A stretch of 64,000 nt of DNA from Cristatella mucedo (lineage: Eukaryota; Bryozoa; Phylactolaemata; Cristatellidae), in the NCBI GenBank assembly GCA_009760855.2, contig WPIO01000094.1:1537057-1601056 (forward strand), written 5' to 3'. Positions within the stretch are counted from its first letter, which is position 1, and the number at the start of each line of letters is the position of its first letter. A model generated the notes under the pieces. That model searched no databases and was not told the origin of the DNA. It saw only the letters and a program-made list of their open reading frames with translations. The position numbers and the translations under genes were made by a program. This document shows positions 10,801-20,631 of the stretch, one piece after another.

Positions 10801-11049
10801 GGAAAAATTTCAAAGTAGAAATTTCAACTTTTATTCATTACAGGAACCAAGCAATGTCCGCCACTTTGTCGCAAGTTTTGTATCAGTGGATTCGTCAGGG
10901 ACAAGGAAGGCTGCGAGATCTGCCAGTGCAACAGTCAGTACTTACGTTAAGCACTTAGTGGTCAATTTTCCATAAAGCTAATTTATGCTACTGAATGACT
11001 TGAAAAACAACGTGAATCACTGTTTAATGTTCTCCTTTTTGTAGAATAA
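7878..11049 (+). CDS. Antistasin-like two-domain secreted protease inhibitor, copy 1 (intact)
   Basis: Exons 7878-7934, 8064-8106, 9302-9379, 10844-10933 and 11045-11049 (stop TAA 11047-11049) join in frame to 90 residues. Introns are GT-AG with donors gtgagt, gtgaga, gtaagt and gtcagt, phases 0, 1, 1, 1. Residues 1-19 are a signal peptide (MNFVVAAVLIGLICVAASV). Residues 20-34 are a Ser/Asp/Tyr linker. Two six-Cys domains follow, at Cys 35,39,43,54,57,59 and 64,68,72,83,86,88, each C-x3-C-x3-C-x10-C-x2-C-x-C. That is the antistasin consensus, including KYGFVR..QGCEIC. In antistasin the reactive P1 Arg directly follows the second of these cysteines; here both domains have Arg (40 and 69). The inferred role is extracellular inhibition of trypsin-like proteases. 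The target is unknown. The ATG is chosen for the signal peptide and its conservation in all copies. Confidence 0.87.
8107..9301 (+). other. Intron 2 of copy 1
   Basis: This 1195-base intron separates the linker exon from the first inhibitor-domain exon. It is almost identical to intron 2 of copy 2. I see no further cysteine-rich exon, RNA gene or mobile element in it. Its 3' end is CCATTTTAG. Confidence 0.6.
9380..10843 (+). other. Intron 3 of copy 1
   Basis: This 1464-base intron lies between the two inhibitor-domain exons. Around 9859-9900 a CRKKCKFGLHQN-like reading superficially resembles half a domain, but it lacks the remaining cysteines and the site is not conserved in copy 3. The segment at 10355-10620 (GCCGGGCACAG ... 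GAGGCAGTGGTACGACAA) is conserved in all copies and marks the left edge of the exon duplication in copies 4-6. Its function is unknown. Confidence 0.5.
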
Positions 11050-11603
11050 GGTGCGAATCGGCAACTGACATCCGCATGACCATGTTTCACGTAGAGCTTG
11101 GGGAAGCAGAAATTGCTTTTCAAACACTCTTCCCAGATTATATGGTTACAGTTGCTATTGTGAAGCATTTTAATGCGAATAAATTACTATGCAGGGTAAT
11201 AGTTTATATTTACCAGCATTGCCCCTACCTTGCAGCGTTGATTGATTTTCTCGACCTACGAAAATCATTTGAGCCTACGTTGAATGACGACATAAAAAAG
11301 GGAACACCTCAGTAGCTCACAGCTAGTAGTAAAGCTGTCTGATCTATAATTAAATCTGGCTCTTGCCTCGTGAATCTTTAGTCGCACTTCGCAATAAACC
11401 ACCGATGCTGATGCCTACAATTCACCACTTACTGACATTGCTACACATCCTGATTTTATATTGGTTAAACGACCCTCTAACACAGCTAGTCCTTGAGGCA
11501 GTAGCTCCGTTATTTTGGATTGCCCTCTGCGTTCTATGCATCCTGAAACTGAGCTTGTGTTCAGCGACCACTTACCTTCTTACTTTCTGCTAATGAACAT
11601 TTC

Positions 11604-11609
11604 AATAAA
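11604..11609 (+). terminator. Poly(A) signal candidate, copy 1
   Basis: AATAAA in the context TTTCAATAAAGTC, about 555 bases after the stop codon. The same hexamer in the same context is kept in copies 2-6, so it is the best candidate for the 3' end. An earlier AATAAA at 11393 is not conserved. Confidence 0.5.
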
Positions 11610-12104
11610 GTCCAAAGGCTTTAGTTCGGCTGGCTCTTTACAATTTCTACTTTTGAACATTCTATTATTGTGTACGACTGGGAACTATTTTTAGGGATAG
11701 TGTTTTTGGTTTCATCATCTGCCAGCCAGAATTAGTAATGGAAAGCATCGGAAACGGTCTGTGGTAAGTGGTGTCCAGCACACTTCTATTTGAAGCTATC
11801 TGTGGCTGCAGCACTTGCCAACAGTTAATCATTACATAAAGCATACTAACTTTTGCAGGTCACAGTAGAACCGCGAGGAAATTATATGGGATGCCCAAAA
11901 TAGCTCTTCCGGAAACCATTTTAAGTGATGCAAGTGATTCTAAAATGTGTCTTTTTAAATGCCGGCTAATTGAGTTGTGATTTACGAAACTTCCGCCTCC
12001 CTCAGGCTCGTACGATACAATTTTGAAAGTAGGCCCAAACAAATTTTAAAAGCGGCAGCATGGGACGCTAGGATAAGGACTGCTATTAAACTTATTCATA
12101 CCTA

Positions 12105-12630
12105 CGTTTTGTAGCTCACTCTTAGGTCACTTCAGTATTTGCCTCCATCCTATCTGTCAGATCTACTTCACCACCAGATCAAGCTTCGTATCACCCGCTT
12201 TTCGGAATCCAGCAGTTTACCAATACCTTGCACCAACTTCAAATCATGTGGACTCCACGCATTTAGTTGGCTAGCTCCCAAAGACTGAAACCCCTTCCCG
12301 AGATGTGTCAAAACATCCCTTGACTTGACCACATTTAAAAAGAACTTCAAAACACACCTGATTAAGACACAATTTCGTGTGTCCCTGTTATTCGTCCTTG
12401 ATGTGCTTATGCCTGCTGACACTGTGTATGCTCCCACTAACAACATTTACATGCTGACCCTGTGCATGACACCCCTAACAATTTTATTAGTGTTGTTTAT
12501 CAAGCATGATATTGCTCATTATTCAATCGCATGTCCATTTGCAGCAAATGTAAAGCGCCTAGAAAGATAATAGAGTTCCCTGAGGGAGCTTAATCAAGTG
12601 CATTGTGATTATTATTATTATTATAATTGA
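12105..12630 (+). mobile_element. LINE 3' fragment
   Basis: It begins in the RT C-terminal block (TTAGGTCACTTCAGTATTTG, CCTATCTGTCAGATC). It continues through the 3' UTR and ends with GCGCCTAGAAAGATAATAGA, GAGGGAGCTTAATCAAGTGC and an ATT-rich tail. The same fragment followed by the same next module recurs at 24.86, 29.1, 41.1 and 44.25 kb, so it moved as part of segmental duplications and not by repeated retrotransposition. Confidence 0.75.
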
Positions 12631-12634
12631 TATT

Positions 12635-13330
12635 AGTGTGCATAAATCCTTTCACTTGGGACTCAACATGGAACCCTTTTCAAATCCCACCTTTAACTAG
12701 CTTACAAGACTACAAGTGTACACCCTGCATGGCAGTTCATAAAGTTGTATCTTGGAAACCCTCAAACGTGAAATCAGATCGTCCGTTTTCAATAAAAATC
12801 ATAAAATAGCTGCAATTACAGCAAGATAGAAACTACAGCGTCAGTAAACAACTTTCCGTTTCGCTAACTTTACTAGAATACGATTAGCAGAATTTCAGCA
12901 TTAGCTAAATCGATAATTATGTCCGATGTAAATCTAGTCTCTAACCCCAATCTATAACCGCTAACCTCTGGTAGCTGCAAACGGTGGTCAGGTGATGGGT
13001 AACTATTTTTTAAGGCTGGAAGCCGTGAGAGACTGAAAGCCACTGACAGCGATTACGTTAGGATTAGGGATTACGATTATGATAAGAGTAGCTGAATTGG
13101 GGAATTTTATGAGTGTCGAATGCTTGAAGTGCAGAAATCATTGATTCGTCAAAGTGAAGACGAACAAACCACGCTAGTTAGGCTAAGATCAACCATACAT
13201 TACCACTGCCTAGCTCAATGGTTTGATATTGCATCACTAGTTCGATTGTATCAATTCACAAATTTTGATCTCAATTTTAGCACGCTCACTAATGTCAATG
13301 ATCAGTAATGCTGGAGACCGCCACAATCCA
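12635..13330. repeat. Recurring non-coding module M
   Basis: This module always follows the LINE tail. It starts GTGCATAAATCCTTTCAC, contains CTACAAGTGTACACCCTGCA, later CTCTAACCC and a short telomere-like tract, and ends near GGAGACCGCCACAATCCAC. Copies are at about 25388, 29638, 41688, 44508, 51390 and 58284. I recognise no coding capacity. It is part of the duplicated flank of the gene family. Confidence 0.55.
13056..13080. repeat. Degenerate telomere-like tract
   Basis: Short stretch of GTTAGGATTAGGGATTACG type. Equivalent tracts at 25927, 30175 and 42228 keep GGATTAGGGATTAGG. It resembles TTAGGG repeats with an irregular GGATTA/GGGATTA spacing, but is only about 25 bases. Confidence 0.4.
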
Positions 13331-13338
13331 CTCTATAC

Positions 13339-13364
13339 CTTATATACATTATATATATATATAC

Positions 13365-13407
<43 letters not shown>
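13339..13407. repeat. (AT)n microsatellite
   Basis: Nearly pure AT dinucleotide run with two ATACATT interruptions. ORFs crossing it are repeat artefacts. Confidence 0.9.
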
Positions 13408-13408
<1 letters not shown>

Positions 13409-13439
13409 GAGCTCCGTTTGGATTGCATGAAACAGCTTA

Positions 13440-15375
13440 CTCCGCTATGCATGCACTAACAAAATTTAACTTGCATTGACTCCTCAGTTCGCTTGCTATG
13501 GGCTGCAATCGACAGCACTAGCCCGGGCCAGTACCATAAAATCCAGTCTAATCCACAGCATACACCACGAAACGACTACAGATGAATATTTGGCAGAGCT
13601 CAACTTTGTATCGGATACAAAGTTCAACGTGTTGTGTACAATGACTTGCAATCGAAAAAAAATTGCATCAGAAAACTCTACAAAAGCCAGGCTATCGCCC
13701 GAAATGAAATAAGTAAATGTGTTGGTCGATTATATCACTCTGCATTTCGTCCTCGAATCGCCATTGCGATGCTTCAATTTTCTTTGCATATAAGAAAAGA
13801 CTTTTTCCGAAGTGCAGGCACAAAACCTTGCTCCGTTTTCGACACACAGTGTCTCGTGCAGTGCAAAGCACTTAACTGCAAGGCCTGGTCGCCTACAGCA
13901 GTCCACCTTAAATCAACCACAATATCCTGCAATCTGCTGCAAAACTACCAGAAACCTCAGACTTGAAGCTCTAATTATGATTGCACGTTGCTCTACTCTT
14001 TGGTTATTGTATGCTCGCACAATTTCTTTATATTTGCCTTTATCATTCAGTAGCAATGCATTGCAATCGACTGCAATGGCATGCACCCATGCCAATATGG
14101 AACACAACCTTATGCTAACTGCCACGAAATTCGTTTTGCAGTTCTTCAATTTTGATAGCTTAGTACACACGACTCTGGTTAAAATCGACTACATTATTTA
14201 GAGCAACTGCACTCCTAAAATCTTGGGAAACTTATGGAAATGTAAAGCACATGAAAGGCCTAAGAAAGATTTTGAGTTCTCGAAGGGCGCTTTATCGAGT
14301 GTGCTATTATTGTTATTATGTTCGATGGATCAGCTCGAAGCAGCAGTCCACTGCAATCCCTGGCGGCAAATCTACCAAACATTGGCAGTGAGCGTAGTGC
14401 AAATTGTAGTAGCGTTTGAAATTTATGCATGTCCAAAGTTAAATCTTAGAGTTGTTTTGCTATTCTGAACCCCAACTGTACATAACCCACCTCAATTGAC
14501 AGGTAAGGCAGTGGTGAATTTCATTACCCGTGGCAAATCGACGAGAAATCGGCCGTGCAAAATTCCTAAACCACATTCCAAGTTACATTTCGCATCATAC
14601 CCAAACAAAATGTCACCCATTTACGTGTTCAATGTTTGGCAACAAGGCAACCGACCACACAATAGCAGGAAATATGAAAATGTAGTATAATCCATCGAAA
14701 ATCGTCGAACCATTAATGGGTTAAGCTTAAATTATTCTGCTGTATTACAGCATTATTTTTTTTTAAACTTCAACCACATTATTTCAACTCATAGAACACT
14801 ACAATTAGGAGCAGTCTACGGCTATCAACAGCAATGGCCGGTCCCGAAACTACAACCCGAAGCAAACTGCAGTGAAATTATCAGTGGCAAGGTCTCATCT
14901 CATCGCACACATCCTTCTCAAGCTTCTTTCCTCGTTAACTGTCATTTTTGCACAGCAATCACAAGCAATGTTTGGGGCAGATCGACAATTTAAACCATTC
15001 CTCAGCAAGATGAACGGAAATCTGCTACCTAACGCTCCAATTTTAAATGGATATAACAAAGCACTCTGCTGAAAGTGGAACCACATAATTTTTTTCCAAT
15101 ATCGCTCATAAAATCTCAGGCAATGCATTGCCATCTGTTGTAATAGCCCGACTCTAAGATAAAATCAGCCACTACCTGCTGTGTGCTGACCACAAGTTTT
15201 ATGCACGAAGCTGCGATTGCCATTAAACGTGTCGTGTCACTGTGTTCAAATTGAGACCGTGAAACAGTCAAGCTTTATCTACTCGTTTACTGTCCACGAT
15301 ATACGGGAATCGACAGCAGCAGTCGGAGCCAATACTTCAATTCCTTAAAGATTGCCAAGATTTGCTTCCCGAGAC
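13440..15375 (+). repeat. Diverged satellite-like DNA (GCAAT-core repeat)
   Basis: Cores are visible near 13503 (GCAATCGACAGCACTAGCCC), 14056 (GCAATGCATTGCAATCGAC), 14345 (CCACTGCAATCCCTGGCGGC), 14825 (ATCAACAGCAATGGCCGG), 14955 (CAGCAATCACAAGCAATG), 15119 (GGCAATGCATTGCCATC) and 15308 (GAATCGACAGCAGCAGTCGG). Late intervals run about 130-190 bases. A LINE tail interrupts the block at 14235-14325. No gene is supported; the ORFs are not conserved in frame in the sister blocks at 26.2, 30.5 and 42.5 kb. Confidence 0.5.
14235..14325 (+). mobile_element. Solo LINE-type terminal tail
   Basis: AATGTAAAGCACATGAAAGG, AGATTTTGAGTTCTCGAAGG and GCGCTTTATCGAGTGTGC followed by ATTATTGTTATT. Only the stem-loop and tail are present. 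The same insertion sits at the matching place in the sister blocks (31500-31590 and 43530-43620), so it predates their duplication. Confidence 0.6.
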
Positions 15376-17900
15376 TAATAATAATAATAATAATAACAAT
15401 AATAATACACCTGATAAAGCGCCCTCAGAGAACTCAATCTCTCTCTCTGGGCGCTATACATTTGCTGCAAAGAGAAATGCAATTAAATGGTAAGTAAAAT
15501 CATGCTTGACAAACGAACAAAATGAATGTCATGGTTAAGGTTGACATTCACAGGGTCAGCGTGCAAATGTGGTAGGTGCAGCATGCACAGTGTCAGCACG
15601 TATAAGCATATGATGAACGAAGCACAGGGACCCACTAAATGCTGTCCTAAATAGGTGTTCTTAAATTCTTTTTAAATGTGGTCAGGCCAGGGTACGTTCT
15701 GACGCAGGGCGGGAGGGAGTTCCTGGCTTTGGGAGCATACGAATTAAATGTACGGTCTCCATACGATTAGAGGTTTGTAGCGGGTCATTGTAGACTGTTA
15801 GAATCCGAAAAGCCGGCAGTAAGATGCTTGGCCTAATTGGGGAGTATATCTGAGAGGTAGGCTGGAGCCAAAGAATAGAGGGACCTAAAAGTGAGCAACA
15901 TAACCTTGAAGTCAATCCGTGGCTTGAATGGTAGCCAGTGCAGGTCGGCGAGAAATGGAGTAATGTGGCAACTGTAACGCTCACGACAGACAAGCATAGC
16001 TGCTGAGTTTTGCACCAGCTGCAATCGCCTGTTCGCACATGCTGGCAGGCCAGCAAGCAGTGAGTCGCAGAAGTCGAGAAGGGATGTCATGAAGGCATGG
16101 ACCATCTTGAACTTGGTAACGTTATCTAAACAAGCCCAAATTTGAGCATTTTTAATGAAGCATAGGCAGATTTGACTGTGGAGCTGGTATGGTCGTCTAA
16201 CGAGAGGTCACTTTGGAATATGAAACCTAGATTTCGAGCTGATTCAAAATATAATAACTATGATTCGTTTATATAGCGCCCCAAGAGAACTTAATCTCTA
16301 TTCAGGCGCTTCACATATGCCTCGGGGCTCGAGCCCATGACCTCAGTTAGACCTTGGTCAGGGCGAGCACCTTAACCGCTAGACCAAACCACTTGAGATA
16401 TGCTGGCAGAGCCAATTTGAGCGGCAGCCTTTCCGATTTGTGAATCACACTGGCTTTGCCCATAACTAGTAAGTTGGCTTTATCCTCATTTGGTTGTAGA
16501 AAATTTGCTGCCAACCATGTGCGGATGTCATAAATACATGCAGCAAGTTGAGTTGAGAGAATTTGAGGTGCTCGAAGGCTGGGAGGGATCAAAGCAAAGG
16601 TACAACCGAGTGTCATCTGCATAAAAGTGAAAGCTTAGATTGTGCGTGGCAATCACATCAGCAAGGGGGAGAGTATAAAACGTCAAAACAACCGGACCTA
16701 GCACGGAGCCCTGAGGTACGCCATATTTCAGAGGTACCTCAGATGATCTTCACAAGGAAGACTAGATTATCACAAGGATCATCAGGTAAGGAGATAATCG
16801 GGGACCGGTTGAGAAGATGGTTTATTGTCGACGTCGGCATTTTTTGATTGTCCACCTGTGATTCAACAAAGTTTCTATAGAAGCATTACTTGGCCTTTGC
16901 TAGGATCGTATGGTGCGACCTACAGTAGTCTCCATATGCCTGTCGATGGATAATAATTCCGGATCTTTTGTATGCTTTTTCCAGCTTTAGCTTAGTCGAC
17001 CTGGCTAGTTTAATGAATGTGGTAAATCATAGGCCATCTGGGCGGGGCGCACAGTGCGCTTTGTCAGAGTGCAAACTCGTCGAGCGTGTCAGCTAGTGTC
17101 GTGTTGTAGCTATCTACCAATGGTGACAGATCGGAGGGAGGACTGAGCAGCCGAGGTGAATCAGATATTCTCACACGGACAGCATCGATGTCAAGGGTCT
17201 TGACGTTTCGTGATTCAAGGGCTATTTTATAGGAGGAGGTGGGCACACACTGTAGATTGAATGAGATCTGCATGTGGTCAGATAAGCAGGATTTGGTGAT
17301 AATTGGTGATGACAAAGTGCAGTTGCATGAGAAAATCTGTCGAGTGTGTGACCCTTGAAGTTAGTCGGGCCATGCATATGAGCCACAAGAGACAATGAGT
17401 CAGTCAATGCACGATAATTGTTGCAGAAAGCGTCAGATAAGTTATCGAAGTCGACGTTGAAATAACCCATAACGTGGAAGGATCGATTTCTTGCACACAG
17501 AATCGAAATGAGATCGGAGAAATCTGAGATGAAGGAGGATTTGGTACCTGGTGGGCGATAGACTACTGCCACTATCGGTAGCTTGTTTTCGGGTGAGACG
17601 GAGGCAATTGATTCAAAAGACTGTTTCGAGGATAGTGCAAATGGCTTGAAGTTGAATTTCGAGCGCACGATGATAGCAACTACAACTCCAGTTTTGACCG
17701 ATCTAGGGGTGTGAAGGAACGAGAAACCAGATGGGATTGCGTCTTTTATTGTCAGGCAGTTTATCGATTTCAGCCAAGTTTCAGTTAGGGCAAGCAGGTC
17801 GATATCATTTTCAGAAAAAAGTTCGCTTATTACCAGAGGTTACTTGTACATTGATCGAGGATTCAAAAAGCAAGCTTTATTTCTGGCCTATGGAATTACA
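15376..17900 (-). mobile_element. CR1/L2-group LINE relic with endonuclease and RT, minus strand
   Basis: This is the most complete LINE here, read from about 17900 down to 15376. First comes an APE-type endonuclease: LNPRSMYK and DIDLLALTETWL near 17790-17870, VAVVYRPPGT near 17560, a GYFNVD motif near 17460 where GDFN is usual, GHTLDRF near 17345, and LSDHMQISF near 17270. Then RT motif [10 protein letters not shown] near 16695-16725, a decayed YADDT site near 16610, WLAANFLQPNEDKANLLVMG near 16470-16530, and LADLHWLPFKPRIDFKV near 15910-15960. The 3' UTR, terminal stem and (AAT)n tail are at 15376-15470. Between about 16740 and 17060 the N-terminal RT part is missing. Frameshifts, stops and the Asp-to-Tyr change show it is dead. 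Confidence 0.85.
16246..16393 (-). mobile_element. tRNA-related SINE with a LINE-type 3' tail
   Basis: Inserted in the LINE at 15376-17900, same strand. On the minus strand it starts AGTGGTTTGGTCTAGCGG: TGGTCTAGCGG fits the pol III A box TGGYNNAGYGG. After about 40 bases comes GGCTCGAGCCC, one mismatch from the B box RGTTCRANYCC. The body then passes into AAGCGCCTGAATAGAGATTA, GTTCTCTTGGGGCGCT and an AT-rich end with ATTATATT, the same stem-loop layout as the LINE 3' ends nearby. It is about 148 bases and not a functional tRNA gene. The LINE sequence resumes on both sides (GAGCTGATTC / GAGATATGCTGG). Confidence 0.7.
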
Positions 17901-17904
17901 ACAG

Positions 17905-18500
17905 GCCTGATGACCACTAGGTTTAAGAAATTAACAGTGAAGCATGTGGGGGACCATGCTGAGTGGTCCGAGACAATGCTATAAATACCAAATGAGTGGG
18001 TACTCAGCTCGGTGTTCCAGCCCAACGAGCAGCATCTGACCTGGCGGTTCCGGCCACTGCTGCGGCTACTGGGTGCTTTTTTTTTGTTAATACATAATTC
18101 ATGAATCGTAGCAACAACATTATTATCTAGGAATGCATTTTATCTACGATGACGAAGCGATAACAGCTGCTGACGATCATAAATGACGTGCAGGTTACTA
18201 GCCACAGGTGTAGCTAAGGCAGCTGCTGTTGAGGGAGACCCACCAGCCCGAAGCGATAAGCGTTTAGATATCCATAGGCATGTAATTTCTTACGCACTAC
18301 GGTCGAATACCAATCGCCATAACTTAAGACAGGTCTTAGCTGTATTGTTTCCGTATACGATGTATGCAAGAACTTTAGTTTTCGGAAGAATTCTCCAACG
18401 AGCAGGTATGCACGTTAGGGCGCTCTATGTCAGGAGGCGAGAAAGACTACAACTCTTATTCTACGTGACATTTAACTTGTCGCTCCGTTGATAAGTACCC
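17905..18500. other. Unassigned stretch upstream of the LINE relic
   Basis: It may hold the decayed 5' end of the LINE (read on the minus strand) as far as about 18070, where an unusual T run starts. A 102-codon plus-strand ORF at 18183-18491 shows no family resemblance I recognise, no signal peptide and no splice context. I do not annotate it as a gene. Confidence 0.3.
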
Positions 18501-18930
18501 ATTTTGCTCGTTCACCTCACTTCAATGAATTGCGATTTACAACAGAGGGCCCGGAAAGAACGCCAAATAATAACGGTCCTTGACAAATCGAATGACAGCA
18601 GCTGAGAGAAATTCAATCTTTTCTTGAGAAATGCAGCACACTCGGTCAAAAGTGCAACCCTGTCAATTTAAAATACCACGAACATACACTTAAAGACTAT
18701 GCACTGTAATTAACGACCATCGGTGCAAGGCAATCAAGTCCGTCTTCTGTAGCAATCCGCTTCAACATGGCTGGAAATTAGCTGTTTAAATATATACTTA
18801 TTGTATCACATAACGTTCACTGTGCATAAGCCTAATGTCATACTGCTTTGTCACTGTTGTTTTTTTATGTTCTGTGGAGTCTTTAATGGCTTATCTAAGT
18901 TTCGATAATCACATTTCCACCAAGCTAACA
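18500..18930 (+). repeat. Diverged satellite-like DNA
   Basis: It matches the block that precedes the LINE tail in the gene 5' flanks at 33.0, 35.0, 45.2, 52.1 and 59.0 kb. Shared words include AACGGTCCTTGA, TGACAGCAGCTGAGAG and GGCAATCAAGTCCGTCTTC. No gene is seen. Confidence 0.45.
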
Positions 18931-18934
18931 GTTT

Positions 18935-19345
18935 AAAATTATCTCGAACAATTCTCAAAGCCCTTGGAGACTATCTGTTTAGTTTGCACACTCCCAAACG
19001 CTGAAACTCACTCCCCACTTCAATCACAGCATCCCCTGACTTGACCACATTTCAAAAGAACCTAAAAACGCATCTATTTAAGACAGCATTTAGTAGATCC
19101 CTGTGGTTTGTCCTTCACGTGCTTATCCGTGCTGTCACTATGCATGCTGCCACTAGCCACACTTGTATGATGACCCTAAGCATGTCACCACTAACCTTAT
19201 TCTTCTTGTAGTTTATCGAGCTTGATTTCACTTACAATTCAATCGCATTTGCCCTTGCCGTAAATTTAAAGCGCCTATAAAGAGATTGAGCTCTCTGAGG
19301 AAGCTTTACCGGGTGTATTATTATGACTATTATTGCTAATATTAG
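18935..19345 (+). mobile_element. LINE 3' fragment upstream of copy 2
   Basis: 3' UTR of the LINE from CAAAGCCCTTGGAGAC to the stem GCGCCTATAAAGAGATTGAG, GAGGAAGCTTTACCGGGTG and a short ATT tail. Equivalent fragments sit in the 5' flank of copies 3-6, so it is part of the duplicated gene flank. Confidence 0.65.
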
Positions 19346-19750
19346 CTTATCATGCACAGTTTGATTGCCGATTAGTAACCACTTAGTTTTAAGCTAGCCG
19401 AAATTTACTAGGCCCAATTTAGGAGTCTCCAATAACTTTAGGACGCCGATTGTCGGCTCAAATTTAAGTCAGCCTGAAGCCGGCCCGGCGGTTGCAGCCC
19501 CTTCGAATTTGAATTGAACCTTAGTAACTGTAGCCAGTCGAGGTGTCGCATCCTGTTAAAGTGGGGCAGATAAGCTACTACTGTAACGAGTGCTAATTTT
19601 TGCTTCAAACTAACAAGTCGTTTGTTTGATAGACGAGCATTTGACAGAGTACACTTAGGATGCACTGATCTCCTTACTGACCCGCCGAAGAGTAGGTAGT
19701 GTCTCGTGTCGACATCGAAACCTATGCTAAGCCAGTATTGTTTTATGTAG
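19346..19750. repeat. Gene 5' flank module, diverged part
   Basis: Non-coding segment shared upstream of the antistasin-like genes (also about 33545-33960, 35645-36060, 46015-46440, 52905-53325, 59800-60220). It contains CCTTCGAATTTGAATTGAAC and GCAGATAAGCTACTAC. Antisense ORFs of 112-123 codons lie here but are broken in the 33.6 and 35.7 kb copies, so they are not called. Confidence 0.5.
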
Positions 19751-20363
19751 CATATCCGAGTACGGCTCATAAGCACTCACAGTGATGATAGCAGAGCAAC
19801 ACCCGAAGGTATCACTGAAAAGTTAGGCAAGGGTCCACAACGAGCTTGGGGGTCCGTGCGAATTGGTTCGCAGTAACTATCTAACGATGACTTGACGACT
19901 TAAAGCTGGATTTTAATGCATATGTTAATGTAAAATAAATAAAATTGTCACGATAAATTACCTTTCCTTTATCAATCAGGTTCGGCTTGTCACGGTAGGC
20001 CTAGCTGTACAAGAGGGATTACGACTACTCAAGACAGCTAGTGTTTGAGACTTATGCATTTCACAATCCAGGGAAGGCCGAACACAGTCACTGGCCGAAT
20101 GTACTTTACAGCTTCCTTTCATCTCTCAAACGAGTTCTGTTTTTATTGTGATCTCTGTTTTATGGCTGTAGTTTGACGTAGCACGTGCACCTTCTTTGAA
20201 TACAAAGACAGAATTGTTGACATGCTGGTCACGAGGATCAAGTAAGCTCTCGGTAACCAGCAGTCCCCGTACCAAGAATCCCTGGTAAGAAATCCTGCTG
20301 ACAGACCGTGCAAGCTACTCACTGAAAATAGATTTCTTCCGAAACGTTCTTGTGTATTTCAAA

Positions 20364-20370
20364 TATAAGG
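20364..20370 (+). promoter_or_regulatory. TATA-box candidate, copy 2
   Basis: TATAAGG in the same context as copy 1, 268 bases before the start codon. Confidence 0.5.
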
Positions 20371-20459
20371 GGATGGAGAATAGACGAAGATAGGAACAAT
20401 CCTTACAAGACTTTTTCATCTGTGGTAGGTACATTGTATACTTGATTTCCTTCAAGATT

Positions 20460-20466
20460 ATGCTGC

Positions 20467-20501
<35 letters not shown>

Positions 20502-20531
20502 TGTCGTACGACGATGATGGTCTTCATCTAG
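20460..20531 (+). CDS. Upstream ORF encoding a poly-leucine peptide (copy 2 leader)
   Basis: ATG at 20460, then thirteen leucine codons (seven CTG, one TTG, five CTG), CRTTMMVFI and TAG at 20529-20531: 23 codons, one leucine more than copy 1. The TTG interruption has also shifted relative to the run ends, consistent with repeat slippage in this otherwise near-identical block. Confidence 0.3.
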
Positions 20532-20631
20532 GGACGTTTTGTATTGTGAGTCGAGATTACAATGATATACTATGGCACGCGTTCAAGTGATCCTACTGAC
20601 GTATGCATTTTAGATCAGTTGTTGAATTAAG

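Larger units (their letters stand above)
7001..11091 (+). repeat. 4.1 kb homogenised block, copy A
   Basis: From about 7001 to 11091 this block is nearly identical by eye to 19751-23846. It covers promoter, all exons, introns and stop codon of gene copy 1. Just outside, the two loci remain homologous but are clearly more diverged: upstream around 6925-7000 versus 19675-19750, downstream from 11092 versus 23847. Confidence 0.8.

Noticed and set aside
16320-16393. Functional tRNA gene on the minus strand
   Set aside because: A and B boxes are present but the acceptor stem does not pair convincingly and the 3' side continues into a LINE-type tail, so a SINE is the better reading.
18183-18491. 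102-codon plus-strand ORF
   Set aside because: No recognisable family, signal peptide, splice context or second copy elsewhere in the window.
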